In this document: positions 43,383 to 53,607 of the stretch, piece after piece
How the letters are laid out: each line of letters starts with the position of its first letter
Numbering within the stretch: position 1 is the first letter of the stretch
Assembly (NCBI RefSeq): GCF_025486335.1
Contig: NZ_JAOOPZ010000004.1
Span: 33,522-97,521, forward strand
Source of the DNA: Mycoplasma zalophi
GTDB taxonomy: Bacteria; Bacillota_I; Bacilli_A; Mycoplasmatales; Metamycoplasmataceae
Direction of reading: 5' to 3'
Length of the DNA: 64,000 bases
The notes under the pieces: model-generated
What the model was told of the DNA's origin: nothing
Seen by the model: the letters and a program-made list of their open reading frames with translations, nothing else
The model's database searches: none
Position numbers and translations under genes: made by a program

Positions 43383-44187
43383 ATGACAATATATATGCTC
43401 TATGACAAAAATTACATTTTATTTCTACTTTTCCTTGTTCTTGTTTAATTTTTTCTATTTCTTCATTTGATAAAAGTTTTAGTGCTTTTTTCATTTTTGT
43501 TATTGAACAAGAACATTTTCATTGTATTTTTTTTTCTGAGTGAATTTTAGCACCTTGCTCAAGTAAAAGTTTTAAAGTTTTTTTAAATCCCAGTTCCATA
43601 AATGAATTGTTTTTAATAAAATCTTCAATTCATTTAATATTTTCATCTGTTGCTTGAGGTAATAATGTAAAAATTAAACTTGACGCTTCCTTTATATTTT
43701 CATCTTTGTCAAATTTTAAAGAACTAAAAACTGCGCTGGCTATTTGCTGAGATTGTGCAAAAAATTGTGCTAAGTCATCTACTAATGTTACTTCATTCAT
43801 TTTTATCTCACTATCTCAACTTGCAAATTGTTTATCTAAAATTCTAATTCTTAAATATGCATCACTAAATGCAAACATTGTAAGTGCCTCATTTATATTA
43901 CCATCTCAAACTACACCAGGATCAGATATATAACTTCTTACAACCCCATTATGATTTACATCAACTACTAAATTTTCTATTTTTCCTCTTGATCTTATAA
44001 TTGTAGAAATATCTCCAGTTTTTGAAATAATTTGTCATAATGGACTAAATAGAGCTAGAGATTTTGCTAAAGTATGTTTTGAAAGTGAAACCGCATTTTG
44101 TTTTTTTGAAGCTACTTTAGCAATAGAAACAGCATCTGTTAAAAATATTAATGAATTATTTAATTCTAGTGTAATTACTTTTGACAT
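43381..44187 (-). CDS. hslO: Redox-regulated chaperone Hsp33
   Basis: A 268-residue chaperone activated by oxidation. The N-terminal substrate domain has KHTLAKSLALFSPLW, then NHNGVVRSYISDPGVVW; the C-terminal zinc switch is CSC (CxC) in WKCSCSITK and CNFC (CxxC) near the end, the four Cys that bind zinc when reduced. AGGAGAAAA lies upstream, 9 bases from the chromate transporter gene, which suggests an operon of chrA halves and hslO. dnaK with CIRCE follows after a terminator. Confidence 0.92.
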
Positions 44188-44196
44188 TTTTTTCTC

Positions 44197-44868
44197 CTAT
44201 AACAACCATGGTTCAAAAATAATGAATCCTAATATAATAGATCCTAATATTAAATATAATAATGGAATTTGTTTTTTTTGTAAGTAAATTGTTAAAATAA
44301 CACAAAATGGAACCCAAAAATATAAAACATATTTTCTTCACCCAGAAAATATTTGACTTTTTAATGATTCATAATTTGTACTTATATATTGTGAACTACC
44401 ATTAAAAGTTAAATATGGTATTGCAATACTTAAAATTAATTGTAAAGCAAGTGAAATCATAATGGCAGCTAAACAAGGTTTTAAATATTTATTAAAAGCA
44501 ATAAAATATATATTTGTTTGATTTTTGGTAAATATTTTCATAGTAAAAAACATAAAAAATATTGCTGGGATGCAAATTGCTAAATAAGTTAAAAACATTG
44601 CAAGTCATCCTCATCACTGTGCTTGTCCACTTTGATTATAACTCAATAAATAACCTGTAAAAAATGCTAATTTAGTACCAATTATTCCTGGAGTTGCATT
44701 TGCGACTGCAAAAACTTGGTCAATTTGGTCAATTTGCATGTGTAAATTGAAGTTGTTAATTAATATTTCAAATATTCATTTATAAATTGGTAAAAAAACT
44801 TGTCCACCACCAAAAACTATAAAAGCACTTAAAAACACAAACCCTAATCCCACAAAAAACACTAACAT
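44197..44868 (-). CDS. Chromate transporter family protein, half 1
   Basis: A 223-residue short ChrA-type protein with about six helices. The family block VFLSAFIVFGGGQVFLPI near the N-terminus and NATPGIIGTKLAFFTGY are visible. Short ChrA proteins act as pairs of unequal halves, and the partner gene lies directly upstream with the stop overlapping this ATG as TAATG. The substrate need not be chromate; sulfate or another anion is possible. hslO follows 9 bases on. Confidence 0.9.
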
Positions 44869-45482
44869 TATTGTTCACCTTCTTTATTTTTGGTGTTGTG
44901 TTTTTTGACTTTCTTAACTTTTATGATAAAAAATATTAAAAACAATCCTATTAATAATGGTATTGCTGGGACATTATAAGGACTTGGAATAAATAAACAA
45001 AAACATAAAGTGGCTAAAAATGATACAGTTACTAAAAAAGAATTTATGTTTTTGTAGCTGTATTTTAAATATTTAAAACCAAAATTAATTAATACACCAA
45101 TAATAACTGGTAAAATACAAGCAGCTAATATGTATAAATATTTAGTTGCATATTTATTTAGTAATATAAAAACAACAAGACTAAATAATAAATGTGGCAA
45201 AAATGCTAATAATGAAATAATAAAACCTTTTCAAAAACCAAGTAATTTAATTGCAATAAAACTTAAAGTTTCTACAACACTAGGTCCGGGAATCATATTA
45301 GAAATTAAAACAGCATCTTCAAATTCTCTTTTGTCAATTCATTTATATTTAGTAACTGCATATTTAGAAATAATTGGTAAAAGTGCATTACCACCACCAA
45401 AACCAATAAATGTACACATAAAAATGAACAAAAAAACACGTCATGATTTTACTTTGTTTTGTTTATTTTTTATTTTTTCCAT
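44868..45482 (-). CDS. Chromate transporter family protein, half 2
   Basis: A 204-residue short ChrA-type protein. CTFIGFGGGNALLPII, then SNMIPGPSVVETLSFIAIK are the family motifs (G-GGxxxLP and NxxPGP), and five or six helices follow. The end is basic. It is the first gene of the chrA-chrA-hslO unit and its stop overlaps the next start by four bases. Together they would form one antiporter-like unit. Confidence 0.9.
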
Positions 45483-45512
45483 ATTTTTAATTTTATTATT
45501 TAAATATAAAAA

Positions 45513-45540
45513 AACAAAGAAATTTTTAAGTTTCTTTGTT
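45513..45540. terminator. Terminator between the DUF1934-like gene and chrA
   Basis: A 10-bp stem (45513-45522 with 45531-45540) lies just past the stop of the minus-strand gene and is T-tailed on that strand. Confidence 0.7.
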
Positions 45541-45913
45541 AACTAGTTTTTATATTAATATCAACAGAAGCTAAGATATTTTTTTCGATTAAATTATTTA
45601 CTAAATCATATGAAATTTTTATTTCATTTACATCGATTAAAACTTCTTTTAGATATGAATAAAACTCGATATATTTTTCATCAACTAAGTAATGAATTAG
45701 ACAATATTTTTTGTACTGTAATTCAAAATTTTGCAAATCATCTTGAATAAAAACTACTTCTTTAGAAATTTTTATTGTTTGGGGTTTGTTTTTATCATTT
45801 TCAAACTTTAAAACAATAAATTCATCTTCTGTTTCCTCAATGTAATTTGCTGTATATTGTGTTAGAAATTCATTATTATTTGAGTTTACAATACTTTTAA
45901 ATTCCAATTGCAT
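45539..45913 (-). CDS. Small protein, possibly DUF1934-type
   Basis: A 124-residue, mainly beta protein ([12 protein letters not shown], then EEFIVLKFEND-like strands and a final NKIEIxYxL-type strand as EIKISYDLV) resembling the DUF1934 calycin-like family. The family call is tentative. Its ATG lies 17 bases inside gltX, so translation is coupled. No catalytic motif is seen and no transmembrane segment. Confidence 0.65.
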   Translation of the reverse strand: MQLEFKSIVNSNNNEFLTQYTANYIEETEDEFIVLKFENDKNKPQTIKISKEVVFIQDDLQNFELQYKKYCLIHYLVDEKYIEFYSYLKEVLIDVNEIKISYDLVNNLIEKNILASVDINIKTS

Positions 45914-47294
45914 TTTCTAATCTTTGTAAAACTAATTCTTTACCAAATAAATATATTGCTTTTGCAAGTTCTGGTCCATGTTCTGCATATGTTGTTGCAA
46001 TTCTTATTGGCATAAATAAGTTTTTTCCTTTAACATTTAAGGCATCTTTTGTTTCATTTATAGCTAGTTGAATATTTTCAACATTGAATTCTTTTTCTTT
46101 TAAAGAATTATAAAAATATTTAACAATATCATTAACTTCAAATTCAATTTCTAACTTTTGAATTGGTTGTTCATATAATTTTAAATCTTTTTTTAAATCA
46201 TTTAAAGTTACTATGTTTTGTTTATATGTTTCAATAAAAATTTCTAATCATTGATCATCTTTTGAACTATTTAAAAACTCTTTAAAAAAACTATTTTCAG
46301 TATTTTTTCAGTATTGTTTACTGAATCATTCCATTTTTTGAATGTCAAATTTTGAAGGGCTTTTTGATAATCTTTCAAATAAAAATTTCTCAATTAGTTC
46401 ATCATGTGACATTATTTCTTTTGCATCTTCTGAAGTTCAACCTAATAAAGATAAAAAGTTAAAAATACTATGTGCATGATAACCTTCATTTTTATAATCT
46501 TCAATAAATTGTTTTAAAGTATTATCTCTTTTTGAAAGTTTTTTTCCTTCCATATTAGTAATTATTGTCAAGTGACCAAATTTAGGCGGTTCATAATTTA
46601 ATGCTTCATAAATTGCTAGTTGTTTAGGGGTGTTTGTTATGTGTTCTTCACCTCTTAAAACATGTGAAATTTCCATTTGATTATCATCGATAACTACTGC
46701 AAAATTATATGTTGGGTATCCATCACTTTTTAAAATAACAAAATCACCTATATCATCACTATTTACACTAATATTTCCTCTAACTAAATCATTTCAACTA
46801 TAAATATGATTTTTAGGTAAAGCTAATCTTACTGAAAATTCACCATTTTGATCTCTTTTATTTTTTTCTTCTTCTGAAATTTTTAGTCAATTTCTATCAT
46901 ATCTAAATGATGGAATCCCTTTTTGTTCGCTTTCTTCATGTTGTTTTGCTAGTTCTTCTGAACTATCATATGCCTTGTAAGCTAAACCTTTATTTATTAA
47001 TTCGTTAACTATTTCTTTATAAATTTCAAGTTTTTCAGATTGACGATATTTTCCATATTTAGGGTTTGGATTTATCGGGCTTTCATCTGGAATTATACCT
47101 AATCAAGCAAGATTGTTTAATTGACTTTCTTCACCACCTACAACATTTCTAGCAACGTCTGTATCTTCAATTCTCAATACAAAATCACCACCAAAATGCT
47201 TTGCAAATAAATAGTTAAATAATGCTGTTCTTGCACCTCCGATGTGTAAATATCCTGTTGGACTTGGTGCATAACGTGTTCTTATTTTTTTCAT
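45897..47294 (-). CDS. gltX: Glutamyl-tRNA synthetase
   Basis: A 465-residue class I synthetase. The HIGH-type motif reads [17 protein letters not shown] at about residue 14, and the KMSKS motif reads KLSKRD near 252; [20 protein letters not shown] precedes it, and FGHLTII with the TGA-coded Trp elsewhere fits GluRS. The anticodon-binding C-terminus is helical. Since many mollicutes charge tRNA-Gln indirectly, the enzyme may be non-discriminating; that depends on a gatCAB elsewhere. It sits after a lipoprotein gene with argS upstream. Confidence 0.96.
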
Positions 47295-47314
47295 TTTAAT
47301 CCTTAGAATTTATA

Positions 47315-47839
47315 TTAAATTTCATCAAAAGTTAAAGTTAGTGTGAATTTTTTTAACGGACGATTACTGTTTTTGTCAACAATTTTAGTTCAATCTCCAT
47401 AAACGCTTTGTTCAGCTTCTATAAAAGTTGGATCTTTTTTTGCAAGAGCTTCAACAGGTACACTATAAAGGTAAAATTCTATGCTTTTTGCCCCTAAATC
47501 CTTGAAATATCATTTTCATGCATAATTTCTTGCATAATTTTCGATGTTATCAATAGTTACATATTTTTTTAGTAAATTATCATAAAACTGAGTAACATCA
47601 GTTAAATTATTTTTCTTAGCATCTTCTTCAAATTTTGAGCCTGTGTATTTTACATAAAAATTATTTTGATTATCTGCAAATAATCTTACAAATTCTGCTT
47701 TAGATGTTTTGATATTATCTTTTGAATGATCTGTTTGTTTTATATTAAAACCACAAGAAGCAGCAATTAAAGGTGTTGTTATTAATGTAATAGTTGCTGC
47801 AAATGTAATTGGCAATATTCATTTTTTTCTTAATTTCAT
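47315..47839 (-). CDS. Small lipoprotein of unknown function
   Basis: A 174-residue lipoprotein: signal helix ITFAATITLITTPLIAASC with the lipobox Cys near residue 29, a charged Lys/Asp linker and a soluble part ending in a LTLTFDEI strand. No domain is recognised. It sits between argS (12 bases upstream) and gltX (20 bases downstream) on the same strand, an odd insertion of a surface gene in a synthetase operon. Trp codons are TGA. Confidence 0.85.
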
Positions 47840-47851
47840 ATTTATTCTACT

Positions 47852-49465
47852 CTACATTTTTTCAACTATATCTAAATCCATTAATTTTAGTCCGCTTTCA
47901 AGAACTTCTTTTGTTGCTTTCACTAAAGCAATTTGTGATTCTTCATCTTCTGAACCTAAAATTTTAGAATTAGAGTAAAAACTGTTGAATGTTCCAGATA
48001 AATCTAATAAATATGGTGGTAATAGGTTTACTTTATATGTTTTTGCCATTGTTTGAATTAAATCAGCATATTTTTTTAATTCATTTACTAGTTTAATTTC
48101 AAACTCACTTGTGTATTCACCAGCTTTTGGATTATCCTTATAATTTGATTTATTTAAAAGTTGGTTTGCTCTTGCATAAGCATATTTAATATTAAACATT
48201 GCATTTGATTCAGATTCTTCATTAACTTTACTAATATCAAAGTCAATTTTTGAATTGTATGAACGATTTATTAAGAAAAATCTAATTGCATCTTTTCCTA
48301 CTAAATCCATTAATTCTCTTAGAGTTAAAGAGGTTCCAAGACGTTTAGACATTTTCACTTCTTTTCCATCTTTAACTACTCTTAATAATTGGAATAAAAC
48401 CATTTCACATTGGTTACGTTTGTATCCTAAATCTGTTAAAGCATATTTAATTCTTTCTACATAACCAGAGTGATCAGCTCCTCAAACATCAATAATAACA
48501 CCATCAGGGTGATTTAAACGTAATAATTTATCTTCGTGGTAAGCAATATCTGCACACATATATGTATAAGATCCATCACTTTTTACAATAACTCTATCTT
48601 TATCGTCATATCCTCCTTTAGTTGTTGCTAGTCATTTGGCTCCGTCTTTGTCATAAACATTTTTTAAACGATTAATAGCGTTAAAAACAATGTTGTTTGT
48701 ATATAAATCAGTTTCACTTGAATAAAGATCGAATCATGTTCCGAATCTTTTCATGTCTTTTTTGATTTCGCGTAGTGCTATATTTCTTCCGAATTCTCTA
48801 AAAAATTCTCTATTTGGTTCGTATTCAGCACCTTTGTATTTATCACCGAATTCTTTGTAAAATTCTTCGGCAAAATAAATAATATCTCCCCCATTATATG
48901 CATCTTCAGGCATAGGGTAAGATTTATCAAAAATTTGTTGATAACGTGCAAATAGTGATGCAGCTAAGTTGTTCATTTGATTTCCTGCATCATTTACATA
49001 ATATTCTCTTACAACTGGGTGTCCAGCAAATTCTAATACATTTGCAAGAGTAGCAGCAATAGCTGCGTTACGTGCATGTCCAATATGTAAAAATCCTGTT
49101 GGATTAGCACTAACGTACTCGAGATTTATTGGATAAAGTTCTTTGGTTCCTTTTCCATAATCTTGACCCAGTTTATTTATGTTGTTAATTGTTTCTGAAA
49201 AAACTTCATTTTCAACATAAAAATTCATAAATCCTGGCACAGCAATTTCAATTTCTTTTATTGAATATTTAGCCATGTCAATATTGTCTTTAATTTCTTG
49301 TGCAACCTCCATTGCACTTTTTTGTAATTCTTTTTGTAATGTTAAAGCTATATTTGAAGCAAAATCTCCATGATCTTTTGCTTCTGTTAATACAACTTTT
49401 TTTTCTATATTTAATTTTTTTAGAGCTTCATCAATTGAAGCGATAATTTTTTCTTTAGCACTCAT
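47852..49465 (-). CDS. argS: Arginyl-tRNA synthetase
   Basis: A 537-residue class I synthetase of normal length. An Add1-type N-terminal domain is followed by [20 protein letters not shown] (HIGH) near residue 117, the VNDAGNQM segment, the KMSKR-like [10 protein letters not shown] near 366 and a DALR anticodon-binding C-terminus ending in HxxY-like helices. It heads a minus-strand unit with the lipoprotein and gltX. It diverges from cysS; TATAAT lies 9 bases before the ATG with no Shine-Dalgarno sequence. Confidence 0.96.
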
Positions 49466-49474
49466 AATGTTTAT

Positions 49475-49520
49475 ATTATAATACTTTTTTATGATCTTTT
49501 TTATGTTATATAACTATAAT
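49475..49520. promoter_or_regulatory. Divergent leaderless promoters of argS and cysS
   Basis: Minus-strand TATAAT (49480-49475) is 9 bases from the argS ATG at 49465; plus-strand TATAAT (49515-49520) is 6 bases from the cysS ATG at 49527. Confidence 0.5.
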
Positions 49521-49526
49521 ATAAAT

Positions 49527-50729
49527 ATGAAAAAATATTATGTATGTGGCCCAACTGTTTACAATTTAGTTCATATTGGAAATATGCGACCTATTTTAAC
49601 ATTTGATATTTTAGTAAGAGGTCAAAAATATTTAGGTGAAGAAATATTCTTTTTACACAATATAACTGATATTGATGACAAGATAATTAACAGGGCAAAT
49701 GAATTAAATATTTCAGAAACACAACTAGCAAATGAAAATACTGAATTATATTTAAAACTTTTAGAAGATTTTAATATTTTAAAACCTACTAAAATAGCTA
49801 GAGTTACTGATTCATTAGATATTATTTACGACTTTGTAAACAAATTAATTGAAAAAAAATCTGCATATCAAAAAGGAGTAAATGTATTTTTTGATATTGA
49901 AAAAAACAAAGAATTTTATGGTGAAATAAGTAACCAAAAAATCGAAAACATGGAATATGAACAAAGCGATTATGAAAAAAATCATCCCGCTGATTTTGCG
50001 CTATGAAAAGACACAAAAGTAGGAATAAAATATGACGCACCATTTGGTAGTGGTAGACCAGGATGACACACAGAATGTGCTGCTTTAATTAATCATTATT
50101 TAGGAGATGATACAATTGACATTCATGGAGGAGGAAGTGATTTAACTTTTCCACATAATGAAAATGAAAATATTCAATTTAGAGCATTAACAGGTAAGCC
50201 ATTAGCAAAAACATGATTACACTTTGGAACTTTAAATTTAAATGATGAAAAAATGTCTAAATCATTAGGAAATATAATTACAGCGCGTGAGTTTATTGAT
50301 TTACATGGTGCCGATACTTTAAGATTGATTTATTTACAAACTTCTTATTCAAAACCTTTTAATTTAACAACAGAATTTATAGAAACTTCAAAGAAAATGA
50401 TCGCTAAATTTGAAAATATTATTAAAAAATATTTAATTACAAACAAAGAACAACAAATAGATTTTCAATTAATTAAAGAAATAGCAAAAGAAGCGGCAAA
50501 TTTAAACACTTCTAATGTTATGAAATATTTATATGAATTATCAAAAAACAAAAATAAATGAGCTACATTTTTAGAGGCCATTAAAATGCTAGGTTTTAAT
50601 ATAGCAAATACAAAAATTACTGAAGAACAAACAAAATTATACTCAGAATGACAAGAATTATTATCAGACAGGCAATTTGAAAAAGCAGATAAAATAAGGG
50701 AAATTTTAAAAACATGAAATCTTATTTAA
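49527..50729 (+). CDS. cysS: Cysteinyl-tRNA synthetase
   Basis: A 400-residue class I synthetase. The start is short: [13 protein letters not shown] begins almost at the zinc-binding Cys; most CysRS have about 20 residues before this. HIGN appears at 19-22, then [19 protein letters not shown] and KMSKSLGNI (ATP loop). In-frame ATGs at 49491 and 49503 could add 8 to 12 residues, but TATAAT at 49515 would lie inside the gene then. The frame overlaps the start of rlmB by 16 bases. B. subtilis has the same neighbours. Confidence 0.94.
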
Positions 50730-51406
50730 CAAATATTATTGTTGGAAGAAATTCTGTGCTTGATGCACTAGAAAATGGATATGATATTGAAAAAATTTAT
50801 ATTCAAAATAATATAAATATTAAATTGAATTTTAAAAATATTGAATATGTTTCAAAAGAAAAATTAAATAGTCTAACAGATCAAAATCATCAAGGAATAA
50901 TTGCTGTAATAAAACCTTTTAATTACGCTGATTTTAATGAATTAATTTTGAAAAAACCTGAACAAGTAATTATTTTAGATCATATTCAAGATCCTCACAA
51001 TTTAGGGGCTATTATGCGTTCCGCAAATGCTTTTGGGTTAAAATGAATAATTATTCCTAAAGATAGAGCGGCGAGTGTAAATGCAGCAGCTTTAAAAATT
51101 TCAAGTGGTGGATTTAATGGGTTAAAAATAGTGAAAAATTCTTCATTAAATACAACAATTAACAAATTAAAAGAAATAGGTTATTGAGTTTATGCAACTT
51201 CATTGGATAATAAATCAATTAATATTAATGATGTTAAGTTTAACACCCCAACGGTTTTAATAATAGGAAATGAGCAAAAAGGTGTTTCTAATACACTTCT
51301 TAAATTAAGTGATCAAAATATTTACATTCCCCAAGAAGGAACAGTGCAATCTTTAAATGCTTCTGTTGCTGCCGGTATATGTTTTTATTGTCTAAAAAAT
51401 AAATAA
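50714..51406 (+). CDS. rlmB: 23S rRNA ribose methyltransferase of the SPOUT TrmH family (RlmB-type)
   Basis: A 230-residue SpoU methyltransferase. The short N-terminal substrate-binding part (IIVGRNSVLDAL) precedes the SAM-binding knot: ILDHIQDPHNLGAIMRSANAFG, IGNEQKGVS and the last motif QSLNASVAAGI. These are the three conserved SPOUT blocks. It likely methylates G2251 of 23S rRNA. It overlaps cysS and is followed by the sigma-like gene, an arrangement that matches the Bacillus cysS-rlmB-sigH locus. Confidence 0.94.
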
Positions 51407-51463
51407 GGAAAATTTTAGGAATTTTTTGTATGATTTTTTTAACTTAAATGGAAAAATTAAGTT

Positions 51464-51967
51464 ATGAATAAATACAAAAATAACTGAATTTCCTTTTTTT
51501 ATATACATAAAAAACAATTAGAGTTTTTAGCAAGAGAATTAATAAAAGATAAAAATATTCCTCTAACTGTCGATGATTTTATTCCAGAAGCAATGGATGA
51601 AATTAAAAAACAACTAGATTCTCAAAAAGAAGTAAATATATCATATATTTTAAAAGCATGCGAATATAGATTTAGGAATATTATAAAAAAATATACTTCT
51701 AAAAAACACAATGTTTTAAATAATGCTTATTATTATGAAAAAGATGAATTATTTGATATTGCATATGAAGATAAATATTTAGATAATTTATTTTTATTTA
51801 GCTTAAAAAACAAGTTGAAATTAACAAAAAAAGAAGAAATTATTTTAGATAATTATTTTTTAGAGGGTCAAACAAAAACTGAAATTTTTAAAAAATATCA
51901 TATTTCTCCTTATTATCAAAATTCAATTTTACGTCAACTAGCAACAAAAATTACCAATATAATATAA
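51464..51967 (+). CDS. Divergent sigma-70-like protein, SigH position
   Basis: A 167-residue protein. Its C-terminal end, [17 protein letters not shown], then [26 protein letters not shown], has the sigma region 4 helix-turn-helix layout; the middle ([17 protein letters not shown]) may be a worn region 2. Between rlmB and rpmG-secE-nusG it occupies exactly the place of sigH in Bacillus, so it is probably a SigH-derived sigma factor, analogous to the MG428-like factors of mollicutes. The sequence evidence is moderate and the synteny strong. No ribosome binding site is clear. Confidence 0.7.
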
Positions 51968-51989
51968 TTTATTATATAATTTAAAAATT

Positions 51990-52139
51990 ATGAAAAAACA
52001 AAGCAAAAAAGTTTCATTGGCATGTATAATATGCAAACACAAAAACTATTCAACAAATAAATCAATTGAAAAACGATTAGAAATAAATAAATTTTGTCGT
52101 TTTTGCAATGCTAAAACTTTACACAAGGAGGAAAAATAA
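51990..52139 (+). CDS. rpmG: 50S ribosomal protein L33
   Basis: A 49-residue zinc-form L33: [17 protein letters not shown] with CxxC, and a second CRFC near the end, matching the four zinc ligands. It is too short to be found reliably by length alone. It begins 22 bases after the sigma-like gene and its stop overlaps secE as TAATG. The order rpmG-secE-nusG is standard. Confidence 0.92.
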   Translation: MKKQSKKVSLACIICKHKNYSTNKSIEKRLEINKFCRFCNAKTLHKEEK

Positions 52140-52411
52140 TGAATCAAAGAAACGATGAAAAAATCGAACCATTTCAAAATCTTTCTTTTAAAGAATCTCA
52201 AGCTTTAAAAGAACAGATACCTCCAGTAACAAAAGAAAGACCATTTCGTGCATTTAGAAAAGATATAAAAAGAATTATTTGACCAAAAGCAAAAAAAGCA
52301 TGAAAATGATATGCGCTAACATTAATATTTTTAGTAGTTTTTGCTGTATTCTTTTTTGTAATAACAGTATTTTTTACAAATATTTGAAATTCATTAGGAA
52401 TTAAATTATAA
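52139..52411 (+). CDS. secE: Preprotein translocase subunit SecE
   Basis: A 90-residue SecE with a hydrophilic start and one transmembrane helix at about residues 58-84. The conserved amphipathic part, DIKRIIWPKAKKAWKW, precedes the helix. It stabilises SecY in the translocon. AAGGAGG ends 10 bases before the ATG, inside rpmG. Two Trp codons are TGA in the key segment. Confidence 0.92.
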
Positions 52412-52422
52412 AAGGGGTAAAT

Positions 52423-53025
52423 ATGACAAATACAAATGGTGAAAAATTAATATATAAATGATACATGATTTCAACTGTTTCAGGTAAAGAAGAAAAAGTA
52501 AAAGAAACACTTGAAAATAAAATTCAAACAACAGGAATGCAAGATTTTTTTGAACAAATTAGAATTTTTCAAATGCCACATTTAACAAGTAAAGAACTTG
52601 AGAAAAAAACACGTGGTGAACAATATGAACCTAAATTCATTAATATGTATAAAGGGTATATATTTATTAAAATGTGCATGAGTGATGATTCTTGATACTT
52701 AGTACGTAATACACAATATGTAACCGGATTGATTGGTTCTAGTGGAAAAGGAGCAAAACCTACCCCTATTTCAAAAAGAAAAATCGAAGAGATGGAAAAC
52801 AAAGAAAGATTATTGCGTGAAGAATTTGAAACCGGAAATATTGAAACTGCTTTCAAGGAACAAACAATTGTCAGAGTAATTAGAAAAGATAGCCCTTATT
52901 TTGGACAAGAAGGAGCAATTATTCAAAACGATGATAAAGAAGAAAGAGCTTTTGTTGAAATTGAAACCTTTGGAAGAAAAACCCCAACCCAATTTGAATA
53001 TAAAGATTTAGAAATTATTGGCTAA
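52423..53025 (+). CDS. nusG: Transcription antitermination factor NusG
   Basis: A 200-residue NusG. The NGN domain starts YKWYMISTVSGKEEKVKETL and includes GYIFIKMCM, then the RNTQYVTGLIGSSGKGAKPTPIS block; the KOW domain reads TIVRVIRKDSPYFGQEGAIIQ. It binds RNA polymerase and Rho or ribosomal S10. AAAGGGG lies upstream, 11 bases after secE. Together with secE it is the last of a conserved operon; a terminator follows. Confidence 0.95.
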
Positions 53026-53030
53026 TATAA

Positions 53031-53050
53031 AAAGCACCTCAAGGTGCTTT
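53031..53050. terminator. Bidirectional terminator after nusG
   Basis: AAAGCACCT and AGGTGCTTT form a 9-bp stem with a 2-base gap, so the real loop opens one or two pairs, with T on both strands. It separates convergent genes. Confidence 0.8.
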
Positions 53051-53052
53051 TA

Positions 53053-53607
53053 TTATATTTCTTTTAACTTTTTTAATTTTTCAACATATTGATTAATGTT
53101 TCTTTCATTAAAAAAATCTTCTTTTGAATTAAAAAGCAAATATAAATAATCTATTTCATCATAAATTTTGTAAATTAATTCTTTTGGGTATTTATATTTA
53201 ATAATGTTAGTTTTAAAATCATTCCAATCAATTACATTAAAATCATTGTGTAAATTCGTTTTTACATCAAGATCAAAATCAATGTATTTTACTATGTTGT
53301 TTTCAATGTAAAAAGGACTTGCTAAATTTACATAAACAAATTTTTGATCATTTCTAACTAATATAGTTGCGTTAAAAAAATGTGTTTTAGAAAATAAAAA
53401 CAATGTTGGTTCATTGACTACTCAATTAATAGATTCTTCAGCTACTTTAGTTTTAACCATTAAAAAAACTGTATAGTCTTTTCAATTATCAATTAATTTT
53501 ACACCATTATATTGTCTATATAATGTTCCATCGTATTTAAAAGATTGAATATTCAAAAATTCAGCATTTTTAATTAGATTATCCAACTTGTTTTTAATTT
53601 TTTCCAT
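53053..53607 (-). CDS. DUF402 family protein (nucleoside diphosphatase-like)
   Basis: A 184-residue DUF402 protein. WVVNEPTLFLFSK, FVYVNLASPFYIE and the YIDFDLDVK strand match the family core of acidic metal ligands (D-x-D-x-D in IDFDLD). Characterised members hydrolyse nucleoside tri- or diphosphates, as in Staphylococcus or Streptomyces. It overlaps the end of the metalloprotease gene by 14 bases. Trp codons include TGA. Confidence 0.85.

Noticed and set aside
49491..49526. Upstream start codons for cysS
   Set aside because: They would add residues without family similarity and would place the likely -10 box inside the gene; kept only as alternatives.
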